A stretch of 46,544 nt of DNA, taken from assembly GCA_902373545.1 (NCBI GenBank), contig CABKMZ010000007.1, forward strand, positions 1 through 46,544, read 5' to 3'. A model generated the notes under the pieces. It saw nothing but the letters and a program-made list of their open reading frames with translations, was not told where the DNA came from and did no database searches. Position 1 is the stretch's first letter. Each line of letters starts with the position of its first letter. The DNA comes from an uncultured Actinomyces sp. (GTDB taxonomy: Bacteria > Actinomycetota > Actinomycetes > Actinomycetales > Actinomycetaceae). Positions 16,600 through 27,200 of this stretch are shown here, in pieces. The position numbers and the translations under genes were made by a program.

Positions 16600-19500
16600 G
16601 TTTTCCCCGCCCACGCGGGGATGAGCCTCTCTGGCCTGGCCGACGCTGGGAAAAAGGCCGGTTTTCCCCGCCCACGCGGGGATGAGCCCACGATCACCTG
16701 GCTCACCGACGAGAACAGCGAGTTTTCCCCGCCCACGCGGGGATGAGCCGCCGTGGCTCGACAGGGTCAACGCATCGCGAGGGTTTTCCCCGCCCACGCG
16801 GGGATGAGCCCTACATTGTATACTATGCACTTTACATTGTGTGGTTTTCCCCGCCCACGCGGGGATGAGCCCCCGTCCCCCACACAGAAAGACTGAAACA
16901 GTGGGTTTTCCCCGCCCACGCGGGGATGAGCCGTACATGGAAGAGCTTGGAATCCACGCATACGAGTTTTCCCCGCCCACGCGGGGATGAGCCCAGTGGG
17001 TATTCTTGACGATATCATCAGCGCCGGTTTTCCCCGCCCACGCGGGGATGAGCCCGTGCGTAGCACACATCTGCAAGACTTTCAAGGGTTTTCCCCGCCC
17101 ACGCGGGGATGAGCCCACGAAGGGGAGGCCGGGGTTGGCGGGCGGGTCGTTTTCCCCGCCCACGCGGGGATGAGCCCGGCGGCCTAAAGGGGTCGCTCGA
17201 CCTGGCAGCGTTTTCCCCGCCCACGCGGGGATGAGCCGGGAATAGCCCACCGCCCGAACAACCCGAGGAAGTTTTCCCCGCCCACGCGGGGATGAGCCCC
17301 AGCCGAAGCGACCGTGTGTGAGAGTCCAGAGGTTTTCCCCGCCCACGCGGGGATGAGCCGGGTGAGGCGACAGGGCAGGGTGCGTTGAGGTGGTTTTCCC
17401 CGCCCACGCGGGGATGAGCCGTTAAAACACCACACCGAAAGGTACCCCCATGCGTTTTCCCCGCCCACGCGGGGATGAGCCCGCCTACGACGCCGCCAAG
17501 TGGGCACAGATCACGTTTTCCCCGCCCACGCGGGGATGAGCCCCGCCTGCCCGTGCTCCCGCTCCCGGTCCCCGAGTTTTCCCCGCCCACGCGGGGATGA
17601 GCCCCTTAGCAAGGTGCTAGGTGGCTGTCAACTTGAGTTTTCCCCGCCCACGCGGGGATGAGCCCGTCATGTCAACGAACTCATCCTTACGCTGGTCGTT
17701 TTCCCCGCCCACGCGGGGATGAGCCCTCACTGCCCGCGTCGACCAGACCCTCATCGGAGTTTTCCCCGCCCACGCGGGGATGAGCCTGTCGCGTACACGT
17801 CGCTAATGGTAGTGGCGGGGTTTTCCCCGCCCACGCGGGGATGAGCCGATGCTGGGTACAGCTAAGCAGTGGATGGACTAGTTTTCCCCGCCCACGCGGG
17901 GATGAGCCTACCGTTTCGACTGACGTTTTGAATGCTTCAAAGTTTTCCCCGCCCACGCGGGGATGAGCCGGCGCTGTGAGCGTGTTTTGGGTGGCTAGTG
18001 GTGTTTTCCCCGCCCACGCGGGGATGAGCCGCTTTATTGCACGCCTTGTAAAGCGCGTCCCAGGTTTTCCCCGCCCACGCGGGGATGAGCCCATGTGGGA
18101 GTCTTCCTCCAAAGTCATTGCCGAGTTTTCCCCGCCCACGCGGGGATGAGCCCTGTGTGGCCTGGGTCACGAAATTGGTTCGGATGTTTTCCCCGCCCAC
18201 GCGGGGATGAGCCCTTCCTCGCGCGCATGACGCGCATGACGCGCATGACGCGCGCGTTTTCCCCGCCCACGCGGGGATGAGCCCCGCTAAGCAGTGGATG
18301 GACTACAGCGACATGTGTTTTCCCCGCCCACGCGGGGATGAGCCCCCGGCGGCGTCGAGGCGGGCGAGGGCCGCTCGGTTTTCCCCGCCCACGCGGGGAT
18401 GAGCCGATGGGCCGTCCCGATGAATGGGAATACCTGGAGTTTTCCCCGCCCACGCGGGGATGAGCCGTGAGAACACAAATGCGAATCAACAAGGATACCG
18501 TTTTCCCCGCCCACGCGGGGATGAGCCCAATGCTTGCCGAGCGCTGGTTTACGTCGCCTGGTTTTCCCCGCCCACGCGGGGATGAGCCTAGCGCAAGCAG
18601 CGCGCCCAGGGAATTGCACGCGTTTTCCCCGCCCACGCGGGGATGAGCCCACCACACCGAAAGGTAACCTACCATGCTCATGGTTTTCCCCGCCCACGCG
18701 GGGATGAGCCCCATGGTGGTTGCCTATTGGAAATGTGAGATGAGTTTTCCCCGCCCACGCGGGGATGAGCCCCAGATTACCGAAAAGCAGTACGTACAGG
18801 CTAGGTTTTCCCCGCCCACGCGGGGATGAGCCGTCGTGCGGCTCAAATGCTGTGACACTCATGCGGTTTTCCCCGCCCACGCGGGGATGAGCCCGGTCCC
18901 GACGTGATCGGACCTCCTCGCCTGGCGTTTTCCCCGCCCACGCGGGGATGAGCCGGCCCGGAAGACTACGACGCGCGCCTACTCACGGTTTTCCCCGCCC
19001 ACGCGGGGATGAGCCGGATAGATTTTTGGGGGTGATTACACGTAATGCGTTTTCCCCGCCCACGCGGGGATGAGCCCTTCTCGAAGAATGCGACGACGCG
19101 GCCCACGGCGTTTTCCCCGCCCACGCGGGGATGAGCCTACTTCGCGGCGGAGGGTTTCGACCGGGACAAAGTTTTCCCCGCCCACGCGGGGATGAGCCTG
19201 CGCACCTCGACGACGAGGCCGCCGCCTCCGTGTTTTCCCCGCCCACGCGGGGATGAGCCCCAGATTCTCATCATGCGCCAGTGCCCCTATGCGTTTTCCC
19301 CGCCCACGCGGGGATGAGCCCACCGGAGGGTAACTATCATGGCACACACCTACGTTTTCCCCGCCCACGCGGGGATGAGCCGACCCCGGTTCATCCTGGC
19401 CCCCGGCATTCGTTGTTTTCCCCGCCCACGCGGGGATGAGCCTCTGTCCCGGGACCAGACGCGATCACGGCGAGGGTTTTCCCCGCCCACGCGGGGATGA

Positions 19501-22090
19501 GCCCTCAGTCGGTCGCGCACCCCACTTCTTCGCGCTGTTTTCCCCGCCCACGCGGGGATGAGCCGGGGGAATCACTTGACACATGGTGTGTGGACGCGTT
19601 TTCCCCGCCCACGCGGGGATGAGCCGCAGTCCCACAAACTCATACCCACGCTCGGTAAATTTTCCCCGCCCACGCGGGGATGAGCCCGACACAAAGACAT
19701 GTGAAGTAGTCAACATGGCGTTTTCCCCGCCCACGCGGGGATGAGCCCCTCGTTAGGGCCTTGCCAACACACAACAAACCGTTTTCCCCGCCCACGCGGG
19801 GATGAGCCCTCGACGGACTCGCCTCCAGTCAGACCGCCAATGTTTTCCCCGCCCACGCGGGGATGAGCCTGGCGCGAAGATCAAGTTCAAGGCCCGCTCC
19901 GGGTTTTCCCCGCCCACGCGGGGATGAGCCCGCCAGGTAACGCGCCTCAAAGGCATCTTCGTAGTTTTCCCCGCCCACGCGGGGATGAGCCAGTCAGCTT
20001 CGCTCGTTGCCGCGGTTGCAGCTGCGTTTTCCCCGCCCACGCGGGGATGAGCCCCGCGCGTGTATAGCATCGGCACCCCCGGGGTCGTTTTCCCCGCCCA
20101 CGCGGGGATGAGCCGCGCATCCGCGCCAGGGAGCGCCGCGAAATGGAGTTTTCCCCGCCCGCGCGGGGATGAGCCCTGAGCTGCGAAATAGGCGGCGCTG
20201 CGCTGCCCGTTTTCCCCGCCCGCGCGGGGATGAGGCACGGGTGCGCCCCCGTCGTCGCGGCGAAAGCGCGTTTTCCCCGCCCGCGCGGGGATGAGCCCAT
20301 GTGACGCAGTTCACACGCTGCCGAGTTGACGTTTTCCCCGCCCGCGCGGGGATGAGCCGCACTGGCGGAAGAATGGCTGCAAGGAACGGATGTTTTCCCC
20401 GCCCGCGCGGGGATGAGCCTAGGGGGCTATAACCCCTCTGGAATAGCGCGCGGTTTTCCCCGCCCGCGCGGGGATGAGCCCAAGGTGGCGTCAGGTGTGC
20501 GTGCACCACGGTAGTTTTCCCCGCCCGCGCGGGGATGAGCCGCACACGCAGGCGACGATACCTAGTATCGTCACGTTTTCCCCGCCCGCGCGGGGATGAG
20601 CCCGCTGCTGACGTTCGCGGTTGGTGCAAGCCAACGTTTTCCCCGCCCGCGCGGGGATGAGTCCATGCACGCTCGCGTCGATTACGTGCCGATCGGGTTT
20701 TCCCCGCCCGCGCGGGGATGAGCCGTCAACGTCACACGTACCCAGCATGCATTGCAAGTTTTCCCCGCCCGCGCGGGGATGAGCCCGCGAGCGGCAAGGA
20801 AGTCTATTTCGCGGGTCGGTTTTCCCCGCCCGCGCGGGGATGAGCCGCCAGGCGAGAGCCGATAGACTGTAGTCACAAGGTTTTCCCCGCCCATGCGGGG
20901 ATGAGCCCACGGTGATGTTGCCGGCGTAGGACGTGGGGCCGTTTTCCCCGCCCGCGCGGGGATGAGCCCGCTGTTAGCTGCGGCTTCGCGAGGTCGATCA
21001 TGTTTTCCCCGCCCGCGCGGGGATGAGCCGTCGAACGTGCTGCCCTTTTCGTCGCCAGCCTCATTTTCCCCGCCCGCGCGGGGATGAGTCGGCAATGGCC
21101 CTGAACCTGCAGGGAACGCCGAAGTTTTCCCCGCCCGCGCGGGGATGAGCCGGGCAAGGCCATCGTCTCCTTCGACCCCGGGTCGTTTTCCCCGCCCGCG
21201 CGGGGATAAGCCCGACCCACGATCCAATGCCGCCAGGCGAACAGGGTTTTCCCCGCCCGCGCGGGGATGAGCCGCGGGCGCTCGCCTGCGCCGGGCCACC
21301 CTGCGAGTTTTCCCCGCCCGCGCGGGGATGAGCCGTCCCCACCTGACCTACCTAAAGTCCCCACCCAGTTTTCCCCGCCCGCGCGGGGATGAGCCCGCGG
21401 CCCACTTCTCCGGGTGGTCCTCGGGTAGGTTTTCCCCGCCCGCGCGGGGATGAGCCGAACGCGCAGCGCGTGTTCGACGCGGCCCTGAAGTTTTCCCCGC
21501 CCGCGCGGGGATGAGCCCGGCGCTGTCATCGCGCGCTTGACGATCACGCAGTTTTCCCCGCCCGCGCGGGGATGAGCCGCCGACAGGCCTCACAGGGCCC
21601 CGGCCCCGCGTGTTTTCCCCGCCCGCGCGGGGATGAGCCGCTCCTCGAGATCATCGAAGCCGACGAAAATCAGTTTTCCCCGCCCGCGCGGGGATGAGCC
21701 TGATTTGCTGGATTGGGGCTTCTGCATGGTGCAGTTTTCCCCGCCCGCGCGGGGATGAGCCGCCAGCCCGCGCCGCCTCGGCGCGAACGTTCGCGTTTTC
21801 CCCGCCCGCGCGGGGATGAGCCCTCCGGGTACTCGGTACCGCCTAACCCGTGTGCGTTTTCCCCGCCCACGCGGGGATGAGCCGCCCAGCAGGGTGAGCC
21901 CGCCGCGGCTGATTCCGTTTTCCCCGCCCGTGCGGGGATGAGCCCGCCGTCGGGCGCTCTTTTTAGAGCGCGACAGAGTTTTCCCCGCCCATGCGGGGAT
22001 GAGCCGTACTGGCCAACCGGTGGTCAGGACCATGCGACGTTTTCCCCGCCCGCGCGGGGATGAGCCCAGCCACGCCTTCGTGTCGCCGCT

Positions 22091-22098
22091 CCACTTGT
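22091..22098. repeat. Left target-site duplication of the IS
   Basis: The octamer CCACTTGT directly precedes the IS and recurs at 23469-23476. An 8-bp duplication is typical of the IS256/IS1249 family. Both copies lie in spacer 90. Confidence 0.9.
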
Positions 22099-23468
22099 GG
22101 ACTATAGGTCACGAACGTGGTGCTTAAGTTCCGTGTTTAGGTTGGGATTGCGGGCGAAAGTCGCTGTTATTTAGGTTCGGGCGGTTAATCGCGCAGCTTC
22201 CTTGACTTTCTGGGGTGATCGTGTAGTGGGTGAGAACACGATCGAATCGTGCTCGGCGTTGCCCGGTGTGCGCTGTGCCGATGAAGAAGAATGGACACAC
22301 CGCGGCGGGCGCTCAACGGTGGAAATGCACCTCGTGCGCCCTGTCAACCACATGTCCATCAGGGCGTGCGCGCCGACACGAACAAGCCGATGAGCTGGCA
22401 GACTTCATCGCGTGGGCGACGTCTCGGCACACCCAAGACGAACAGGAAGGCTCAGCGCGCGCTTTCCGGCGTCGTACCTGTTGGTGCTGGCAGGTGCCGG
22501 TACCTCACCCGCCCGTCACCGGGCAGGTCCACGATCAGATCTTCATTGACGGCATGCACCTGTCAGGCGGATGGGTGCTGCTGATCGCCCGAGACCGCGA
22601 GCATGTGCTGGAGTGGCAGTGGGCGGCCAACGAATCCGCGCAGGCCTACACGGCCCTACTTGAACGCCTCGCTCCTGCCGATGTGGTCACCACCGACGGT
22701 GCTGCAGGCGCCTTGGCGGCTATCGCGCACCTATGGCCCTCCACGCGCGTGCAACGCTGCCTGGTCCACGTTCATCGTGACATCATCCGCGACCTCACCA
22801 TGCATCCCAGAACCGAACCCGCACGGGCGTTGCTGGCCTTGTCACGACGCTTGACGAGCATCACCAGCGTCGACCAAGCCAGCGCGTGGTTGACGATGCT
22901 CCACGACTTTGGGCACACCTTCCGAGAATGGATGTCACAGCGCACCTTCGCCGCTCAAGACCCTGCATGGGCGTCAAAAACCGGTAAAACCTGGTGGTAC
23001 ACGCATGAACGCACGCGCCGCGCCTACCGACGCTTGGCACGACTGGCACGCCAAGGAGTGCTGTTCACCTACCTGACCAACCCCGACGGCACACCAGCCG
23101 ACCCGCCGGCCTGCGCCACCACCAACCACGTCGAATCCATCAACGCTGTCGTGCGTGAACTCCTCCACGCTCACCGCGGTGCCAGTGCCTACCACCAAGC
23201 CGTCATCGCCCAATGGGCTCTCCTCCTGCGCACCCCACAACCCCCGACCCCCACCGAAGTCCTGACCCAATGGGAACACGACGGGCGCCCCACACCCCGC
23301 CGGATCCCCACACCAAAACACCCCAACCACACCGATCAGAAACGCCACGGAATCCCGGAAGGAACCCCCACCCCAGAAGAAGGACTCTGGCCACGCAAAG
23401 GCTGGGCCGGACGCGCCCACTAGACCCACGACACGCCGTCTAAAGCACCACGTTTGCGCCTATAGCCC
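22099..23468 (+). mobile_element. IS1249-like insertion sequence (IS256 family) inside the CRISPR array
   Basis: The element is 1370 bp. Imperfect terminal inverted repeats span 22099-22125 and 23443-23468: the outer ten bases agree at nine positions, and an inner AACGTGGTGCTT is identical after a 1-nt indel. The flanking 8-bp duplication CCACTTGT supports the borders. Deleting the IS and one duplication copy leaves 22067-22098 joined to 23477, an exact 33-nt spacer between repeats 90 and 91. The transposase reads in the same direction as the array. Confidence 0.93.
22230..23423 (+). CDS. IS1249-type transposase
   Basis: This 397-residue transposase starts at GTG 22230. An N-terminal zinc-ribbon-like pair (CPVCAVPMKKNG and CTSC) resembles IS1249 relatives, which share the NGHTAAGAQRWKC motif. 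The DDE triad candidates are in FIDGMHLSGG, VVTTDGAAG and TTNHVESINAVVREL. The HxxRD-like IS256 segment CLVHVHRDIIRDLTM is present. The frame is intact, so the element may still be active. The C-terminal tail is Pro/His-rich. Confidence 0.9.
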   Translation: MRTRSNRARRCPVCAVPMKKNGHTAAGAQRWKCTSCALSTTCPSGRARRHEQADELADFIAWATSRHTQDEQEGSARAFRRRTCWCWQVPVPHPPVTGQVHDQIFIDGMHLSGGWVLLIARDREHVLEWQWAANESAQAYTALLERLAPADVVTTDGAAGALAAIAHLWPSTRVQRCLVHVHRDIIRDLTMHPRTEPARALLALSRRLTSITSVDQASAWLTMLHDFGHTFREWMSQRTFAAQDPAWASKTGKTWWYTHERTRRAYRRLARLARQGVLFTYLTNPDGTPADPPACATTNHVESINAVVRELLHAHRGASAYHQAVIAQWALLLRTPQPPTPTEVLTQWEHDGRPTPRRIPTPKHPNHTDQKRHGIPEGTPTPEEGLWPRKGWAGRAH

Positions 23469-23476
23469 CCACTTGT
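23469..23476. repeat. Right target-site duplication of the IS
   Basis: The second copy of CCACTTGT. One base of spacer 90 (23477) follows before repeat 91. Confidence 0.9.
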
Positions 23477-23566
23477 CGTTTTCCCCGCCCACGTGGGGAT
23501 GAGCCTGTGCCGACGATCATGGCGATGAGCAGCATCGCGTTTTCCCCGCCCACGCGGGGAGACATG

Positions 23567-23720
23567 AACCGAGAAGTTTAGGTTGTTCAACGTCACACTA
23601 GGTGTATCTGCCGTGATTGCCCTTCAGATACATTTGAGAGATGAGCGGGCAGTCAGTGGGTGAAGTAAGAGAAGAAAAGAACGTGATACGTATCTCAGGC
23701 ATCGCTCCGCGCTGTAAAAC
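23567..23720. other. Region between the CRISPR array end and the tRNA terminator
   Basis: About 150 bp of lower-GC sequence with no convincing gene, RNA or repeat. It may hold remnants of older array sequence; I see no further repeat core. Confidence 0.5.
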
Positions 23721-23749
23721 CAAAAATCCCCGAAGCATGAGCTTCGGGG
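23721..23749 (-). terminator. Intrinsic terminator of the tRNA operon
   Basis: The arms CCCCGAAGC (23728-23736) and GCTTCGGGG (23741-23749) form a perfect 9-bp stem with a 4-nt loop. On the minus strand it is followed by ATTTTTGG. It lies 5 bp beyond tRNA-Phe. Confidence 0.9.
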
Positions 23750-23754
23750 CTTGC

Positions 23755-23830
23755 TGGTGGCTCCGACCGGCGTCGATCCGGTGACCTTTCGATTTTCAGT
23801 CGAACGCTCTACCAACTGAGCTACAGAGCC
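23755..23830 (-). tRNA. tRNA-Phe (GAA)
   Basis: A 76-nt cloverleaf with encoded CCA. The D arm is TAGCTCAGTTGGTAGAGC, the anticodon loop reads CTGAAAA, and the acceptor GGCTCTG pairs with CGGAGCC. It is last in a three-tRNA minus-strand cluster. Confidence 0.97.
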
Positions 23831-23857
23831 AAGACCTGAACCAAAAGGTCTGGTCGG

Positions 23858-23931
23858 CGACCCCGACGGGACTTGAACCCGCGACCTCCGCCGTGACAGG
23901 GCGGCGCGCTAACCAACTGCGCTACGGGGCC
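23858..23931 (-). tRNA. tRNA-Asp (GTC)
   Basis: A 74-nt cloverleaf without encoded CCA. The anticodon loop is CTGTCAC, the acceptor is GGCCCCG, and the T arm contains GGGTTCAAGTCCC. It is the middle gene of the cluster. Confidence 0.97.
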
Positions 23932-23981
23932 TTACAATAGGTAAGACCTATTAAATTATGCCGTTCACAACTGCGACCGGC

Positions 23982-24057
<76 letters not shown>

Positions 24058-24094
24058 CTGTTGGCCGTCGAACTGGCGTCCGAAGACGGGATAT

Positions 24095-24124
24095 ATCTTA
24101 GGCAGAGGTTCGTCGGTACGTCAA
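24095..24124 (-). promoter_or_regulatory. Promoter of the tRNA-Glu-Asp-Phe cluster
   Basis: On the minus strand, -35 TTGACG (24124-24119) and -10 TAAGAT (24100-24095) are 18 nt apart. The predicted start falls about 30 nt before tRNA-Glu. Confidence 0.65.
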
Positions 24125-24207
24125 AACGAAATCGAGTGACGAGCAACACGTTACATGAAAATGTTGCAATTGTGCGGAATTCACAGGATTTCATCAGCTA
24201 GTCGTCC

Positions 24208-24213
24208 TACCCT
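24208..24213 (+). promoter_or_regulatory. -10 element for a likely leaderless mscS transcript
   Basis: TACCCT ends 6 nt before the ATG at 24220, and there is no Shine-Dalgarno site. In actinobacteria this spacing is typical of leaderless mRNAs. The same hexamer and spacing recur before the NUDIX gene at 40188. Confidence 0.5.
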
Positions 24214-24219
24214 TGATCC

Positions 24220-27200
24220 ATGATTCTGTCACCAGTACTCGGTGCCCTCGCCCAAGCGTCCGATGCGCTCACGCTCGCCGCCGCGGATCCGCAATCCGGC
24301 GCAGAGGCAGCCGTCGACACCACCATCGACGTCACCCTCCTGTTCCTCGGGCCCATCATCGGAGCCTGCCTGGGTGTTGTCGCGTCGATCGTCCTGTCCG
24401 TCCTCGCACGCAGGGCACTTGCTAAGTCCGCCATGGCCTCGTCGATCCTGAACCGCGTGCGCCGCCCTGCCCACTTTGCGTTCGCGACGTGGGGAGCGTG
24501 GGTTGGCCTCGGCATTGCGCTCGTGAATCCGCGGCTGACGGATTGGGGTGGCGCCTCCGTCACGACGTTCCTCATGCACCTGCTCCTCATCGTGGGCCTG
24601 GCGTGCATGACGTGGATGGGCTACTCCGCCGCGTGGGTCTTCGAGGACGCAGCAAAGGCACGCCAAACATCCGACAACGGCCTCTCGCGCCGCTTCGAGA
24701 CTCGCGCCCAGGTCCTGCGGCGCTTCGCCCAGGTGGTCATCGCCGTCGTGGGTACGATCGCCATCATCGGGACCTTCGACGCCGCGCGCCATGCCATGAC
24801 GACCGTCCTTGCGTCCGCCGGTGTCATCTCGGTGATCTTCGGTCTCGCCGCGCAGCAGACCCTCGGTAACGTCGTCGCCGGCTTGCAGCTGGCCTTCACC
24901 GACGCGATCCGCGTGGGTGACGTCGTGGTCGCCGGCGATAAGAAGGAAACCGGCTCGGTCGAGGAGATCACGCTGTCCTACGTGGTCGTGCGCATCTGGG
25001 ACGAGCGCCGCCTCATCATCCCCTGCCGCTACTTCACGCAGACCCCCTTCGAGAACTGGACGCGCCGCGCCGCCGCCCAGCTGGGCACGGTCGAACTCAA
25101 GCTTGACTGGTCCGCGCCCATGACGCTGATTCGCGCCAAGGTTGAAAAGCTCCTGGCCGCCACCGACCTGTGGGACGGGCGCACGTGGGGCGTGCAGATC
25201 ACCGCCTCCGACGAGTACACGGTGACCGTGCGCGTGCTCGCGTCTGCGAAGAACTCGGGCGACCTCTCCGACCTGCGCGCCTACCTGCGCGAGCACCTCA
25301 TCACGTGGATCGTCACTGAAGAGCCGTGGGCGCGCCCCGCCCAGCGCATCGAGCCTCGCCAGACCGTCACCGTCGAGCAGGACATGAGTCGCGAGCACAT
25401 CGCGCGCCTGGCCGCTGAGCTCGCCGGGATCTCGGGCACGAACGAGGCCGTGGCTGCGACGGGCAGTTCGTCTGTTCTTCGTGGGGCCGAGGCGCGCGAG
25501 TCTGCGGGTGGCACCCTGGGTGGCGCGGCCGCCGCGGAAGGCGCCGCGGGAACCGTGCGCGAGCAGCCCAAGGATGCGGCGCACGCCGCGCGCATGGTGG
25601 CTGCCCGCCGCAAGGCCAAGCGTGCCCGTCGCCGCGCGATGGCCGACCGTCAGCGCGAACTGGCCGACGGCAAGGCGCCCGCGCCCGACGAGACGCAGGT
25701 GATTTCCAAGTCCGCGCTACGCAAGATCATCGAGGCCGCCGGCAACAAGAATCCGCAGCTCACGCAGACCCTGACGGCCACGTCCATCGGCCGCGGTGAG
25801 CGCTTCTTCTCCGGCTCCGCCGATGCCGACGAACGCGCGGCCGCCCTGTCTGGCCCCGGCGAGGAGGTCTTCGCCGAGCGCGAGGCCCACTCCCGCCGCG
25901 TCAAGGAGCGTCACGAGGCTCGCAAGCGCCGCGCTGACGAGGCCTTGGATGACGAGGCGACCGCGGCTCTGGCCGCCGTCGGCGTCGAGCCCGTCGAGTT
26001 CGACCGCGACGCCGAGGCTGTCGAGCAGGCTCAGAACGAGCGCTCCGATGCTCAGGCAGATGCTCAGGCCGAGGGGTCTGCTCCGGAGGCTCCCGTCGCC
26101 GTGCCTCCCGCCCCTGCGGTCGCAGGCGCTGGCGCTGCTGGTTCCGTTGCTGCCGCTGCCATGACCGCCGCGAACGCCGCTGCGCAAGCAGCCTCGGATC
26201 CCGTTGAGGACGCCGAGTCCGAGCCTGTCAAGGCTGAGTCCGCCTCCGAGGAGCAGGACAAGCCCGCCGAGAGCACGCCCGCCGAGACCGGCGAGGTCGA
26301 GGAGGCTGCGGCCCCCGTTTCTGTCGAGGACATCAAGGCCTCGGATCTTGCCGAGGAGGAATCTGTGGAGCAGGTCGAGCCTGCTGCGGAAACCGAGCCG
26401 ATTGAGCCTGCCGCGGCTGACTCCGATGAGCCTGTCAAGGCTGAGGACGCTGCCTGCGTGGAGCCCGAGGTTGAGGTTGTCGAGGCCTCGGATGCTGCCG
26501 TGGCGGAATCTGTGGAGCAGGTCGAGCCTGCCCCGGAAACCGAGCCGATCGAGCCTGCCGTTGCTGATTCCGATGAGCCTGTCAAGGCTGAGGATGCTGC
26601 CTGCGTGGAGCCCGAGGTTGAGGTTGTCGAGGCCTCGGATGCTGCCGAGGAGGAATCTGTGGAGCAGGTCGAGCCTGCCGCGGAAACCGAGCTGATCGAG
26701 CCTGCCGTTGCTGACTCCGATGAGGCTGACAAGCCGGAGGACACGACGCCCGATGAGCAGGCGACCGACGGTGCTCCAGAGCGTGAAACATTCGTGAAAC
26801 AGGATGACCAGGAGCTCCCGACAGCGGAAACGGGCAACACGGGCACGGCGAACATGGTGTTCGCAGGCAGGCCTGCGCTCGTGCCGCCGCCCGCGCCGAC
26901 CCCCGCGGAGATGGCCGCCTCGAACGATGGAGCTCCCGCGAATAAGCCGGAGGTCCAGGCGGCACCGGCAATGCCCGTGGCGCAGCCGGAGAAGCCCGAG
27001 GCTCCCGCAGCGCCGGTGCAGCCGGAAACACCCGCGGCGCAGCTGGAAACGGCGTCGACGCCCGAGGAGCAGGAACAGCTGGATCGGTCGGAAGCCCTGG
27101 CAGCACCGGAGCCTCCGGCAGTGCCCGCCCAGCAGGAGGAAGCGCCTGCGCAGCAGGAGGAAGCCGTCGCCCCGGAGGCAGCCCCGGAGCCGCCGCCAGC

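Larger units (their letters stand above)
16600..23566 (+). CRISPR. Type I-E CRISPR array, 92 repeats and 91 spacers, interrupted by an IS
   Basis: The 28-nt repeat starts GTTTTCCCCGC, has stem CCCCGC with a 4-nt loop CCAC paired to GCGGGG, and ends ATGAGCC. Repeats start every 61 nt from 16600 to 22039 (repeats 1-90), then at 23478 and 23539. Spacers are 33 nt except spacer 27 (42 nt) and spacer 56 (34 nt). Repeats 1-58 carry the ACG loop form; repeats 59-86 carry GCG, apart from repeat 71 (ATG). Repeats 87-92 are mixed (ACG, GTG, ATG, GCG, ACGTG, ACG). Repeat variants are A at position 1 in repeats 51 and 74, and altered 3' ends in repeats 60, 67, 74 and 76. Repeat 92 is degenerate after 22 nt, marking the distal end. 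Transcription runs away from cas2. Confidence 0.99.

Noticed and set aside
20425..21977. Palindromes inside spacers 64, 66 and 88
   Set aside because: They are phage-derived terminator- or operator-like sequences captured in 33-nt spacers, not functional sites of this genome.
16494..22033. Many long minus-strand ORFs with repeated AHPRVGGEN, SSPRGRGK and LIPAWAGKT motifs
   Set aside because: They are translations of the CRISPR repeats; the 61-nt period rotates the reading frame so that stops are rare. No ribosome sites or family matches are seen.
16600..23538. Self-targeting spacers against genes in this window
   Set aside because: By eye I found no spacer with an extended match to the other genes here. 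A full search on both strands was not possible, so this is only a weak negative.
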